The notes below the pieces were generated by a model. The model did not search any database. It saw nothing but the letters and a program-made list of their open reading frames with translations, and had not been told where the DNA came from. A stretch of DNA of 64,000 nt from Acidimicrobiia bacterium (lineage in GTDB: Bacteria > Actinomycetota > Acidimicrobiia > Acidimicrobiales > Bin134). Below, one piece after another: positions 39,731-49,541 of the stretch; position 1 is the first letter of the stretch, and the number at the start of each line of letters is the position of its first letter. Location of the stretch: the NCBI GenBank assembly GCA_022819825.1, contig JAJEGM010000012.1, forward strand, positions 38,206 to 102,205, in the 5' to 3' direction. The translations under genes and the position numbers were made by a program.

Positions 39731-41197
39731 GTGACCGGGTTGGAGGGGCTCTTGGAGGGGCTGAACAAGCGGCAGCAGGCGGCGGTGGAAGCACCCGAGA
39801 CTCCGCTGTGCATCCGGGCGGGGGCAGGCACCGGCAAGACCAGGGTGCTCACCCGCCGAATCGCCCACCAGTCTGAGATTGGGGCCATCGACCCCAAACG
39901 CACGCTGGCCCTCACGTTCACCCGCAAAGCGGCCGATGAGCTGCGAAGCCGCCTGGCTGGGATGGGGCTGAGGGGATCGGTGAGCGCGGGCACCTTCCAC
40001 AGCGCAGCGTTTTCCCAGTTGCGAACCCGCTGGGCCGAGCGGGGGGTTCGACCCCCAGAACTGCTCCAAGACAAGCGAGGCCTAGCGGCCAGGGCGGCGA
40101 AGCAGGCCGGAATGCGGCTGGCCAAGACCGAGGTGCAGGACGCGGTGACCGAGATCGAATGGGCCAAAGCCCGCCGCATCACCCCCGATGGGTACCCCGC
40201 CGCCGCAGCCAGCCTTAACCGCTGGCCAGCTTTGGACCACGCCATGATCGTTGATCTCTACCAGCGATACGAGGCCGAGAAAACCAGGCGGCGGGTCGTG
40301 GATTTCGACGACCTGCTGATTCTGGCGCTGCGGGACCTGTCCGACGACGCTGACTACGCGGAGGCCCGCCGCTGGAGTTACCGGCACCTCTTCGTCGACG
40401 AGTTCCAAGACGTGAACAAACTCCAGTTCGACTTGCTGCGGGCCTGGCTGGGAGATCGCACCGACCTCTGTGCGGTGGGCGACCCCAACCAGGCCATTTA
40501 CAGCTGGAACGGCGCTGACTCCGAATACATCGAGCGGTTTGGCGAATGGTTCGCAGGAGCAGAGGTGCTCGAACTGTTGGACAACTATCGTTCCACCCCC
40601 CAGATCCTGGCCGCGGGCCGAGCAGTATTGCCCTCGGGGGCAGCGTCGCTGGTTTCCCACCGTCTCGACGGACCCCGGCCGACCGTCAGCACCCACGCCG
40701 ACGACTTCGACGAGGCGGCCACCATCGCCCGTGCTCTGCGCGACGCCAAGGGCCCCGAGACGGCCTGGTCGTCGATGGCTGTGCTGGCCCGCACCAATGC
40801 CCAGACCGCCAAACTGGCGACCGCTCTGCGCCAGGCCGGAATTCCCTATCGGGTTCGAATCGACACCCATCGCACCGAAACCGACGACGGTGCCGGCCTC
40901 CCCGACGGCGCCAGCCCTCCAGTCAGCGCCGACGCGGTGGATGTGGCCACTTTCCATGCCGCCAAGGGACTGGAATGGCCCATTGTCCATTTGGCCGGCC
41001 TCGAACAAGGTCTGGTGCCCATCAGCCGGGCCCAGACACCAGCCGAGGTCGCCGAAGAACGGCGGCTGCTCTACGTGGCCATCACCCGAGCCGAGCGCGA
41101 GCTGCACTGCCACTGGGCCTCGCAGCGGGCATTTGGGGACCGGATCGCGGACCGCTCTCCCTCGCCGTATCTCAACAACATCCTCAGTGCGGTCTAG
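39731..41197 (+). CDS. Short UvrD/Rep-type superfamily 1 DNA helicase
   Basis: 488 residues, shorter than the usual 650-750. All core motifs are present: Q motif LNKRQQAAVEA, GAGTGKTRVLTRRI (I), TFTRKAADELRSRL (Ia), VDEFQDVNKLQ (II), GDPNQAIYSWNGAD (III), LDNYRSTPQIL (IV), TFHAAKGLEWPIVHL (V) and YVAITRAERELHC (VI). The 1B and 2B insertions are reduced and no HRDC or nuclease domain is attached. It resembles compact UvrD2-like actinobacterial helicases involved in repair. GTG start. Its TAG overlaps the stop of the antiporter gene within CTAG. Confidence 0.9.
   Translation: MTGLEGLLEGLNKRQQAAVEAPETPLCIRAGAGTGKTRVLTRRIAHQSEIGAIDPKRTLALTFTRKAADELRSRLAGMGLRGSVSAGTFHSAAFSQLRTRWAERGVRPPELLQDKRGLAARAAKQAGMRLAKTEVQDAVTEIEWAKARRITPDGYPAAAASLNRWPALDHAMIVDLYQRYEAEKTRRRVVDFDDLLILALRDLSDDADYAEARRWSYRHLFVDEFQDVNKLQFDLLRAWLGDRTDLCAVGDPNQAIYSWNGADSEYIERFGEWFAGAEVLELLDNYRSTPQILAAGRAVLPSGAASLVSHRLDGPRPTVSTHADDFDEAATIARALRDAKGPETAWSSMAVLARTNAQTAKLATALRQAGIPYRVRIDTHRTETDDGAGLPDGASPPVSADAVDVATFHAAKGLEWPIVHLAGLEQGLVPISRAQTPAEVAEERRLLYVAITRAERELHCHWASQRAFGDRIADRSPSPYLNNILSAV
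41194..41197. other. CTAG shared by two convergent stop codons
   Basis: The helicase ends at TAG 41195-41197 (plus) and the antiporter at TAG 41196-41194 (minus). The palindrome CTAG thus ends both genes with no space for a terminator. The same arrangement occurs at 47880-47883. Confidence 0.9.
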
Positions 41198-43344
41198 AGA
41201 TCGAAGGGGATGAGCACCACCACCACGGTGGCGTCGCAGTCCCGGAGCACCTGCTCCACTCGGTGGCCCAGGAAGGGGCGATCTCCAACCCGGCGGAGGT
41301 TGGCACCCATGACCACCAGATCAGCTTCTATGTCCCGTGCCAGCTTCAATATCTCATCGGCCGGCGAGGTGCCGTCCATCACTACCGTCTGGGTTGTTGC
41401 CCCCAGCTCAAGGGCGAGCGACTCGGCTTGGGCCACCACCTGCACCCCAATGATGGAACCGCTGCGGGCAATCATCCGGCGGCTGAACAGAGACGGCAGC
41501 CCTGCGGGTTCGCTCCTAATGGTATTGACGTGGGTGAGGTGTAGTTCGGTGCCGAGTTGAGCGCTGAGGTTGAAGGCCACCTCCTGGGCGGCCCGCGACA
41601 CCGGGCTTCCGGTTACCGGCACCACCGCCCGGCTATACGCCCCCGGCAGTGGGCGGTCTTGGTTCCTCGCCCGGCGCACCACCACCACCGGGATGGGGCT
41701 CTCCGACAGAACCCCGTCTACCAGGGGCGAGATCACCTGCATGGTGTCGGCGTAGTCCTGAGCACCCAGCCCGATAACGCCGAACCCCAGCCGACTCTCA
41801 TCGATGATGGCTCGAACCGGGTCGTCATGGCGCACCCGGCGGTGCTCCAAAGCCCGGTCGTGCAGCACGTTGCGCAGCGGCGTGATGTCCACTTCAGCGT
41901 CTCGGTCGCCCACGGTAAGCACGGTGGCCCCGGCCTCGATCGGCCAAGCGAAGTGCAGTATTTGGGCCGCGGCAATCGACTCAGGGCCGCCGCGGCTGGG
42001 CAGCAGCAGCCTTGACGTCCGCACCACCAGATTGCGGCTCAGCGCCTGCTCCCGGCCCAGCCGCTCCTGCTCGTCGGGGGTTCCCTGCCAGTTGTTCACC
42101 ACTCCCCGCAGGGTGGCCGAGGCGAACAGCGAAGTGAGCACCGGCACCAGCACGATCACCGAGAAGGCAGTGGGGCTGAACACCCCGACGCTCAACCCCA
42201 CCGTGGCGATGACGATCTCGAGGGTCCCTCGGGCGTTCAGTCCTGCGCCCAAGGCCAGTCCCGCCCGATGGGTGCGGCCCGCGAGGCGGGCGCCGCCGTA
42301 GGCCCCGGCAAACTTGAAGACGATCGCCACCGCAAGCACGATCAAGGCCCACCAAAGGGCTTCGGCGTTGTTCAACAAGCGGAGATCTACCTGCAAGCCG
42401 GCGGTGGCGAAGAAAACCGGCGCGAACAAGGCGTTGGTCAGGCCTTCGAGGTGGTGGATCACGTCCTCGTGCTGGAATCGGGACCGGTGCAGCACCACCC
42501 CGGCGACAAACGCCCCCAACACCGCTTCCACCTTCAGCCACTCTGTGGCCACTCCGAATCCCAGCATGGTCACTATGGCCACGCCCAGTGCCGCGGCCAG
42601 GCTGCCCCCAGTGCGCCGCACCTGCCGCAACAGCAAGTCCACCAGACGCTGGCCCACTGTCAGTGCCAACACCCCGAATGCCGCAATCCCCCCCAGCGTG
42701 ACCAATACCTGCCCGGCCGACACTCCGCCTGAGGTGGCCAAGCCGGTGAACACGCCCAACAAGATCCAGCCGATCACATCGTTGGCCATGCCCGCGGCCA
42801 CGGTGATCTGGCCGAAGTCCCGGCGCATCAGGCCCAGTTCGCTCAGAATCTTGGCAACCACCGCCAAAGACGACACGGCGAGCGCCAGGGCCACGAACAG
42901 CGTGAACGTGAGCCGTTCGGCATCCTCGCCCAAGAACAGGGAGGGCAGCAGCAGGCCGACCACAATGCCGCCGATCAGCGGCACCACAAGGCTGCCCGCG
43001 GTAACCAGCAGTGCAGACCGCCCCAGCTTGGTGATGAGCCCCAAGTCGGTCTCGAAACCGGTCACCACCAACAGCAGTGCCACCCCCACCCAGCTAACGG
43101 CAGCCAGCAAGGTCCATTGCGCGCCCTGGCCGATCTCCGGCAAGAACCACTCGAAGCCCGACTCCCACACCACCCCGAACACCGACGGCCCCAGCACCAG
43201 ACCAGCCAGGAGCGCTCCCACCACCGAGGGCAACCCCACTCTTCTCATCACCAGACCGAAGAGATGGGACACAGCCACCAGCACCAGGATGTTGACCCAA
43301 AAGACCAGGAGGTCGAACCCTCCCGTTTCGGCGGCAAATACCAT
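41194..43344 (-). CDS. CPA2-type cation/proton antiporter with universal stress domain
   Basis: About 716 residues. The N-terminal Na+/H+ exchanger domain has roughly 12-13 helices (about residues 10-400), including FGLVMRRVGLPSVVGALLAGLVLGPS, read as the first helices, FETDLGLI with an acidic membrane residue, and AAGMANDVIGWILLG. The C-terminal 300 residues are cytoplasmic, with one or two Usp-like domains; the last ends ADLVVMGANLRRVGDRPFLG and VVVVLIPFDL. Probably pH or cation homeostasis with nucleotide sensing. ATG 43344 has TGAGG upstream; GTG 43359 overlaps the xthA stop. Confidence 0.88.
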   Translation of the reverse strand: MVFAAETGGFDLLVFWVNILVLVAVSHLFGLVMRRVGLPSVVGALLAGLVLGPSVFGVVWESGFEWFLPEIGQGAQWTLLAAVSWVGVALLLVVTGFETDLGLITKLGRSALLVTAGSLVVPLIGGIVVGLLLPSLFLGEDAERLTFTLFVALALAVSSLAVVAKILSELGLMRRDFGQITVAAGMANDVIGWILLGVFTGLATSGGVSAGQVLVTLGGIAAFGVLALTVGQRLVDLLLRQVRRTGGSLAAALGVAIVTMLGFGVATEWLKVEAVLGAFVAGVVLHRSRFQHEDVIHHLEGLTNALFAPVFFATAGLQVDLRLLNNAEALWWALIVLAVAIVFKFAGAYGGARLAGRTHRAGLALGAGLNARGTLEIVIATVGLSVGVFSPTAFSVIVLVPVLTSLFASATLRGVVNNWQGTPDEQERLGREQALSRNLVVRTSRLLLPSRGGPESIAAAQILHFAWPIEAGATVLTVGDRDAEVDITPLRNVLHDRALEHRRVRHDDPVRAIIDESRLGFGVIGLGAQDYADTMQVISPLVDGVLSESPIPVVVVRRARNQDRPLPGAYSRAVVPVTGSPVSRAAQEVAFNLSAQLGTELHLTHVNTIRSEPAGLPSLFSRRMIARSGSIIGVQVVAQAESLALELGATTQTVVMDGTSPADEILKLARDIEADLVVMGANLRRVGDRPFLGHRVEQVLRDCDATVVVVLIPFDL

Positions 43345-43351
43345 CGCGGCC

Positions 43352-44176
43352 TCAGGCACCCCTGGCAGCTTCGTCCCAGTCGAAGTCGACCACCACCGGG
43401 GCGTGGTCCGACGGCTTCTCCCCTTTGCGGGCGTTGCGGTCCATGAGCACCGTGGTCACCTGTTGGGCCAGCGGCTCGGTGGCCATCACCATGTCGATGC
43501 GCATGCCCTGGCGCTTGTGGAACCGTCCCGCCTGGTAGTCCCAAAAGGTGTACAAGCCGTCGTCGGGCCACCGCTGGCGGAACACATCCACCAGTCCCCA
43601 GTCGGCCACCGCGCCAAACGCCTCGCGTTCGGGCTCACTCACATGGGTGAGCCCTTCGAAGTCGGCGATGTCCCATACGTCGTTGTCGGCCGGGGCCACG
43701 TTGAAGTCGCCGGCCACCACCACCGGAGCGTTGGCATCGGCGTTGGCCTCGAGATGAGACCGGAGCCGGCTCAGCCAGTGGAGCTTGTAGTGATAGTGGT
43801 CGTGGCCCAACTCCCGCCCGTTGGGGATGTAGGCGCTGGCCACTCGCACCCCACCACAGGTGGCCCACACGATGCGGGCATCGGGATCGGCGTCGCCGCC
43901 GTCGGCGAACCCGTTACCGGGATCGGCCAGTCCCACCCGGCTCAGTATGGCCACCCCGTTCCACCTTCCCTGTCCGTGATGAGCCCACTCGTAGCCCATT
44001 GCCTCAAAGGCCAGGCCTGGAAATGCATCGTCGGCCATCTTGGTCTCCTGCATGCACAGCACATCGGGTTCGGCCAGCTCCAGCCACTCTTCTACTCGGG
44101 GCATGCGGGCATTCAGGGAGTTCACATTCCAGGTGGCCAGCCGCACTCCCAGAACCTTAGTGGTCCCGAAGTTCAT
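43352..44176 (-). CDS. xthA: Exodeoxyribonuclease III
   Basis: AP endonuclease and 3' exonuclease of base-excision repair. 274 residues with the family motifs LATWNVNSLNARMPRVEEWL, VLCMQETKMADDAFP (metal Glu), SAYIPNGRE, VVAGDFNVAPADNDVWD, GMRIDMVMATEPLA and the final KPSDHAPVVVDFDW. ATG at 44176 follows GGGGAGAG. Divergent from kgd with only 11 bases between start codons, so their promoters lie in each other's 5' regions. Confidence 0.95.
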   Translation of the reverse strand: MNFGTTKVLGVRLATWNVNSLNARMPRVEEWLELAEPDVLCMQETKMADDAFPGLAFEAMGYEWAHHGQGRWNGVAILSRVGLADPGNGFADGGDADPDARIVWATCGGVRVASAYIPNGRELGHDHYHYKLHWLSRLRSHLEANADANAPVVVAGDFNVAPADNDVWDIADFEGLTHVSEPEREAFGAVADWGLVDVFRQRWPDDGLYTFWDYQAGRFHKRQGMRIDMVMATEPLAQQVTTVLMDRNARKGEKPSDHAPVVVDFDWDEAARGA

Positions 44177-44181
44177 AGACT
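44176..44181 (+). promoter_or_regulatory. Putative leaderless -10 box of kgd
   Basis: TAGACT ends 6 bases before the kgd ATG at 44188 and touches the xthA start codon. It supports ATG 44188 over the internal ATG 44209, which has a GGAG 4 bases upstream. Confidence 0.45.
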
Positions 44182-44187
44182 CTCCCC

Positions 44188-47100
44188 ATGGCCCCAGACC
44201 CGGAGTCCATGGTCGGCCAGAACGCCTGGCTGGTGGACGAGATGCACCGCCAGTACCTGGACGACCCAAAGTCGGTCAGCGAGAGCTGGCAGGACTTCTT
44301 CTCCGACTACCGACCCGACCGGGTTCTCCCCGACTCGGACGCCCCGGAGACCCCGCTCCCGCCGGCGCCCGAGCCCGATGAAGCCCCTGAGCCTCCTCCA
44401 GGGGACCCGCTGCGGGGGGCGGCGGCCCGCATTGCCCGCAACATGGAGGCCAGCCTGGCCGTCCCCACTGCCACCAGCTTCCGGGAAGTACCGGCCAAGC
44501 TGCTCGACGTGAACCGCCGGATCGTCAACGGCTATCTGGGACGCACCGACGGCCGCAAGGTGTCGTACACCCATCTGATCGCCTACGCCGTGGTGCAGGC
44601 CATCGCCCGCCACATGCCGGTGATGAACTCCACCTTCGTCGATGGCGACAACGGCCCTCGGGTGGTGCGCCATCCCCACATCGGCCTGGGCATCGCCGTA
44701 GACGTGGAGAAGACCGACGGGTCCCGCTCACTTCTGGTGCCGTGCTTGCCCGAAGCCGACACGCTGGACTTCCCCAACTTCGTCGAGCTCTACGACACCA
44801 TGATCCGCAAAGTGCGGAGCAATGATCTGAGCCCCGACGACTTTGCGGGCGTCACCGTCAGCATCACCAACCCCGGCACCCTGGGCACGGTGCAGTCGGT
44901 GCCCCGGCTCATGCCCGGCCAAGGGGTCATCGTCGGCGTGGGCACTATTGACTATCCCACGGCCTATCAGGCCGCCGACTCCCGAACGCTGGCCGACCTG
45001 GGGGTGTCGAAAGTGATCACCCTGTCGTCCACCTACGACCACCGCATCATCCAGGGTGCCGAGTCGGGGATGTTCCTGGGCGCGGTTCACGAACTGCTGC
45101 TGGGCAAGCACAACTTCTACGACGACATATTCCGTGCGGTGGGCGTGCCTTATGAAGCAGTTCGCTGGCGGCCCGACATCTTGCCCCTCGACCGAGAGCA
45201 GGCCGTGATCACCAAGCAAGTGCAGGTGAACGCGCTCATCAACATGCACCGAGTGCGAGGGCACCTCATTGCCGACCTCGACCCTCTGTCGGCCAACGAA
45301 CCCGAGATGCACGCCGAGCTCGATCCAGCCACCTACGGCCTCACCATCTGGGACCTCGACCGGGAGTTCCTAACCACCGGGCTAGGCGGCATCGACATGG
45401 GCCAGCCCGACGGCAAGATGCCGCTGGGGGAGATCCTGCACGTGCTCCGCAATGCCTACTGCCGCACCGTCGGGGTGGAGTACATGCACATCCAGGATCC
45501 CGACGAGAAGCAGTGGATCCAAGAGCAGGTGGAGGGACTGGGCGCTCCGGCGGGGCTGGAAGAGAAGCTGCACATCTTGGATCGGCTGAACGCGGCCGAG
45601 GCGCTGGAACGATTCTTGGACACAAAGTACGTAGGCCAGAAGCGCTTCGGGATCGAGGGAGCCGAGAGCGCCATCGTGGTGCTGGATTCGGTGCTGGGAA
45701 AGGCCGCCGACCTGGGCATGGCCTCGGCGATCATGGGCATGGCCCACCGGGGACGGCTCAACGTGCTGGTGAACATCGTGGGCAAGGACTACGGACAGCT
45801 CTTCGGTGAGTTCGAAGGGAACCTGGATGAGTCGTCTACCCAGGGGTCGGGTGACGTGAAATACCACCTGGGAATGACCTCGGAGTTCGAGAGCATGGCG
45901 GGCAACCGCATCCCAGTGGAGCTGGCCGCCAACCCGTCGCACTTGGAGGCGGTGAACCCGGTAGTGGAGGGCATGGTCCGAGCCCGCTTGGACGACCTCA
46001 ACCACGACCAAGGCGAACACAGCCCGGTCAGCGGGCTGGTGAGGGGCCAGGTGGCCGACGAGGATGACCGCTATCCGGTGCTTCCCGTGCTGGTCCACGG
46101 CGACGCCGCCTTTGCCGGTCAGGGGGTGGTGAGCGAGACCTTGAACCTGTCGCTGATCGAGGGATATCGCACCGGGGGCACCGTGCATTTGGTGATCAAC
46201 AACCAGGTGGGGTTCACCACGACGGCTGAGTCGGCTCGCTCCAGCTATTACTGCACGGATGTGGCCAAGATGATCCAAGCGCCCATCTTCCACGTGAACG
46301 GCGACGATCCCGAGGCCTGCGCCCGAGTGGCCCTTTTGGCGCTGGCCTACCGCAATCACTTCCACAAAGACGTGGTGATCGACATGTGGTGCTACCGCCG
46401 CCAGGGGCACAACGAGGCCGACGACCCCAGCTACACCCAGCCGGAGATGTACCGGCGGATCGAGAGCCACCGCTCGGTGCGAAAGCGGTACGTGGAATCG
46501 CTGGTGAAGCGGGGGGACATCACCCTGGACGAGGCCGAACAGGCCATGGACGAATTCCGGGCCAAACTCCAGAAGGCGCTGGAGGAAACCCGGGACCACA
46601 CCTCCGACGAATCGCTGGGGGAAACCGTTGGATCTGCGAATGCCGCCAGCAGAGATCTTCAGCTGTCGATTTCGGAAGGGCTGGCCGACCCCACTCCCCA
46701 CGTTGCGCCCCCCGTGGACACCGGCGTGTCGGAAAGGCAGATCAGGCGGGTGTTCGACGTGCTCACATCGGTGCCCGACGGGTTTGTGCTCCACCCCAAA
46801 CTGGCCCGCCAGTTCGAGGCCCGAGACAAGATGATGGCCGAGGGCATGGTGGACTGGGGGCTAGCCGAGGCGTTGGCCTTCGGCACCCTGCTTGATGAGG
46901 GAACATCGATCCGCCTGGCCGGCCAGGACTCTCGCCGGGGAACGTTCTCCCATCGCCACAGCACCCTGGTGTGCAACCAAACGGCCCGGGAGCACTGTCC
47001 GCTGGCCGAACTGGCCCGTAGTGGGACCAAGTTGTGGGTGTACGACTCGCTGCTCTCGGAATATGCAGCACTGGGCTTCGAATACGGCTACTCCGTGGGC

Positions 47101-47883
47101 GACACCAATGCGATGGTCCTCTGGGAGGCCCAATTCGGCGACTTCGTCAATGGTGCGCAGATCATCATCGACCAATTCGTCATGTCGGCCGAGGACAAGT
47201 GGAACCAACGCTCGGGACTGGTGATGCTTCTTCCCCATGGTTTCGAGGGTCAGGGGCCAGAGCACTCTTCGGGGCGGATCGAGCGGTTCTTGCAATCTGT
47301 GGCCGAGAACAACATCCGAGTGGCCAACCTGTCTACTGCGGCTCAGTACTTCCACCTGCTCCGAGACCAAGCGAGGCGCTCGAAGCGCAAGCCGCTGGTG
47401 CTGTTCACCCCCAAATCGCTGCTGCGCCACCGAGACGCCCGGTCACCGGTGGGCGATTTGACCGATGGCTGGTTCTCCCCGGTGCTGCCCGATCCCGGCG
47501 ATTTCGATCCCCGGCAGGTCACCGGTGTTGTGCTGGCCAGCGGCAAGATCAGCCATGAGGCCATCGCAGAGCGAAACCGGGTGGGCACCCCCGCGGCGGT
47601 TGTGCGAGTGGAACAGCTCTACCCCTGGCCGGCCAGCGCCCTGGCCGAAGCACTCGGCCACTACCCCCAAATCGACAAGATCGTCTGGCTCCAAGAGGAG
47701 CCCCAGAACATGGGACCGTGGAACTACGTGAAGGGCCATCTCCATGAGGCGTTCGGAGACCATTGCGAGATCCTTCGGGCCAGCCGCAACGAGTCGTCTA
47801 GCCCGGCCACCGGCAGCGGCGCCGTTCACGCCCAGGAGCAGTCGGAGCTCATTGCCGGAACTCTTGATCTACTGAATTCCTAG
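44188..47883 (+). CDS. kgd: Multifunctional 2-oxoglutarate decarboxylase/dehydrogenase Kgd
   Basis: The fused E1-E2-type enzyme of actinobacteria (1231 residues) that feeds 2-oxoglutarate into the TCA cycle or forms succinic semialdehyde. The N-terminal GQNAWLVDEMHRQYLDDPKS is the FHA-regulator (GarA) and E1-assembly region; a Pro/Glu linker follows. A succinyltransferase-like domain ends with STYDHRIIQGAESGMFLG. The E1 part has MGMAHRGRLNVLVNIVGK, GDAAFAGQGVVSETLNLS and INNQVGFTT for thiamine diphosphate, then GFEGQGPEHSSGRIERFLQ. No lipoyl domain is present, as in the family. Confidence 0.97.
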   Translation: MAPDPESMVGQNAWLVDEMHRQYLDDPKSVSESWQDFFSDYRPDRVLPDSDAPETPLPPAPEPDEAPEPPPGDPLRGAAARIARNMEASLAVPTATSFREVPAKLLDVNRRIVNGYLGRTDGRKVSYTHLIAYAVVQAIARHMPVMNSTFVDGDNGPRVVRHPHIGLGIAVDVEKTDGSRSLLVPCLPEADTLDFPNFVELYDTMIRKVRSNDLSPDDFAGVTVSITNPGTLGTVQSVPRLMPGQGVIVGVGTIDYPTAYQAADSRTLADLGVSKVITLSSTYDHRIIQGAESGMFLGAVHELLLGKHNFYDDIFRAVGVPYEAVRWRPDILPLDREQAVITKQVQVNALINMHRVRGHLIADLDPLSANEPEMHAELDPATYGLTIWDLDREFLTTGLGGIDMGQPDGKMPLGEILHVLRNAYCRTVGVEYMHIQDPDEKQWIQEQVEGLGAPAGLEEKLHILDRLNAAEALERFLDTKYVGQKRFGIEGAESAIVVLDSVLGKAADLGMASAIMGMAHRGRLNVLVNIVGKDYGQLFGEFEGNLDESSTQGSGDVKYHLGMTSEFESMAGNRIPVELAANPSHLEAVNPVVEGMVRARLDDLNHDQGEHSPVSGLVRGQVADEDDRYPVLPVLVHGDAAFAGQGVVSETLNLSLIEGYRTGGTVHLVINNQVGFTTTAESARSSYYCTDVAKMIQAPIFHVNGDDPEACARVALLALAYRNHFHKDVVIDMWCYRRQGHNEADDPSYTQPEMYRRIESHRSVRKRYVESLVKRGDITLDEAEQAMDEFRAKLQKALEETRDHTSDESLGETVGSANAASRDLQLSISEGLADPTPHVAPPVDTGVSERQIRRVFDVLTSVPDGFVLHPKLARQFEARDKMMAEGMVDWGLAEALAFGTLLDEGTSIRLAGQDSRRGTFSHRHSTLVCNQTAREHCPLAELARSGTKLWVYDSLLSEYAALGFEYGYSVGDTNAMVLWEAQFGDFVNGAQIIIDQFVMSAEDKWNQRSGLVMLLPHGFEGQGPEHSSGRIERFLQSVAENNIRVANLSTAAQYFHLLRDQARRSKRKPLVLFTPKSLLRHRDARSPVGDLTDGWFSPVLPDPGDFDPRQVTGVVLASGKISHEAIAERNRVGTPAAVVRVEQLYPWPASALAEALGHYPQIDKIVWLQEEPQNMGPWNYVKGHLHEAFGDHCEILRASRNESSSPATGSGAVHAQEQSELIAGTLDLLNS
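47880..47883. other. CTAG shared by two convergent stop codons
   Basis: kgd ends at TAG 47881-47883 (plus) and the SulP gene at TAG 47882-47880 (minus). Second instance of a fully shared CTAG in the window. Confidence 0.9.
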
Positions 47884-49502
47884 TCCTCGAGCAGCCGCCT
47901 GGCCACCGCTCGGGCTTCGTCCTGGGTTCCGACGATCTGATCCTGTGGAACCCGCTGGAGCACGTCGAGGGACTGCAAGGTGCGGGCGGGCAGCCCGGTG
48001 AGGCTCATCACTATGCACTCGGTGTCTTGATCGATGGCGGCGTCGATGAGCTGCTCCAAGACCAATGCGGCGCTGTCGTCCAGGTAGATGGTCTCGGAGA
48101 AATCGAGGATCACCACTTCGTGGTCCCGAATGTCCACGCTGACGGTGTTGATGATCTTGTTGGACGACGCCACCGAGAAGCTCCCCCGAAAGGCAACCAT
48201 GCCCACTCGGGCGGCATGAGGGTCTGCCCCCTCATCGGACGGCGTCACCTCTCCTTGGAAGAACAGCTGGTCCAAGATCGGCACGGAGACCACGTTGTCC
48301 ATCTCCAGGCGCTCGAACTGCCGGGAGCGGGTCATGCCGGCGATGATCAGGCCAATGGCCACCGCGGTGATCAAGTCGACGAACACCGTCAGGCCGAAGG
48401 TGGCGAACATGATGAACAGGTGCTCTCGGTGCAGGCGGGTGACCCTGGTCAAGAACCGCCAGTCCATGATGTCCCAGCCCACCTTCATCAAGATGCCGGC
48501 CAGCGCGGCATGAGGGATGTCCTCCACGTAGGTCCCCAGGCCCAGAACCAGGGCCAGCAGGATCAGCGCCCGCAGCACGCCCGAGACCCGGCTGTGGCCG
48601 CCGGCCCGGATGTTGACCACTGTGCCCATGGTGGCCCCAGCTCCAGGCGTTCCTCCGATGAATCCGACCATCATGTTGCCGATGCCCTGGCCGATCAGCT
48701 CGCGATTGGGCTGATGGCTGGTGCGGGTCATCGAGTCGGCCACCAGCGAGGTAAGCAGGCTGTCGATGGAGCCCAGCAGTGCGATGGTCAGGGCCGGCTG
48801 CACAGCCCCGGCCAGCACGTCGCCGGACAGCTCGGGCAGCTCGAAATCGGGCAAGCCGGTGGGCACGTCGCCGATGACCGGAGTGTTGTCCAGCCACAGA
48901 ACGCTGAGCAGCGTCCCGACGATCAATGCCATCAGCATTGAGGGCACGAAGGCCCGGAGGCGAGGGGGCCAGAAGATGCAAACACCCAGCGAGATTGCCG
49001 CGATCGCCAAGGAACTGAAGTTCACGTCGCCGAACACGTCGGGCCAAGAGCGGACCGCGTCAATCGGCCCGCCCAACTCCACGTCCGCCCCCAAGAACGG
49101 CAGGGTCTGCACCAGGATGATGATCACCCCGATGCCAGACATGAACCCCGACACCACCGAGTAGGGCGTGTACACCACGAAGCGGCCGATTCGCAGCATC
49201 CCCAGGCAGATCTGGAGCAAGCCCGCCATGACCACGATGGTGAATGCCTCTTCGAGGCTCTCGGCATGGCTGGTGACAACCACCGCCATGGCCAGCGCCA
49301 TCGGGCCCGTGGGCCCAGAGATCTGCGCCCGGGTGCCGCCGAAGACCGCGGCGAACAGGCCCAGGGCGATCGCCCCGTACATGCCGGCCACCGCGCCCAA
49401 CCCGGATGCCACCCCGAACGCCAGCGCGGTGGGGAGACCGACAACCGCCGCGGTGATTCCCCCGAAGGCGTCTTCGCGAAAACTGTGCAGGTTGTAGCTC
49501 AT
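47880..49502 (-). CDS. SulP-family anion transporter with STAS domain
   Basis: About 540 residues. An N-terminal SLC26/SulP transporter core with 10-14 helices contains the signature region QISGPTGPMALAMAVVVTS and NMMVGFIGGTPGAGATMGT. The cytoplasmic STAS domain starts near residue 430 with GMVAFRGSFSVASSNKII and includes VVILDFSETIYLDDSAALVL. Substrates of such transporters include sulfate and bicarbonate; the choice cannot be made here. ATG 49502 was preferred to TTG 49517. Co-directional with the upstream amidohydrolase. Confidence 0.92.
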   Translation of the reverse strand: MSYNLHSFREDAFGGITAAVVGLPTALAFGVASGLGAVAGMYGAIALGLFAAVFGGTRAQISGPTGPMALAMAVVVTSHAESLEEAFTIVVMAGLLQICLGMLRIGRFVVYTPYSVVSGFMSGIGVIIILVQTLPFLGADVELGGPIDAVRSWPDVFGDVNFSSLAIAAISLGVCIFWPPRLRAFVPSMLMALIVGTLLSVLWLDNTPVIGDVPTGLPDFELPELSGDVLAGAVQPALTIALLGSIDSLLTSLVADSMTRTSHQPNRELIGQGIGNMMVGFIGGTPGAGATMGTVVNIRAGGHSRVSGVLRALILLALVLGLGTYVEDIPHAALAGILMKVGWDIMDWRFLTRVTRLHREHLFIMFATFGLTVFVDLITAVAIGLIIAGMTRSRQFERLEMDNVVSVPILDQLFFQGEVTPSDEGADPHAARVGMVAFRGSFSVASSNKIINTVSVDIRDHEVVILDFSETIYLDDSAALVLEQLIDAAIDQDTECIVMSLTGLPARTLQSLDVLQRVPQDQIVGTQDEARAVARRLLED

Positions 49503-49541
49503 GGCGACAGGCCGCAAAGCCTGCGCCGAGCTTAGGCCATT

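Noticed and set aside
49503..49541. Terminator between the amidohydrolase and SulP genes
   Set aside because: The AGGC/GCCT stem is only four base pairs long with no T-tract.
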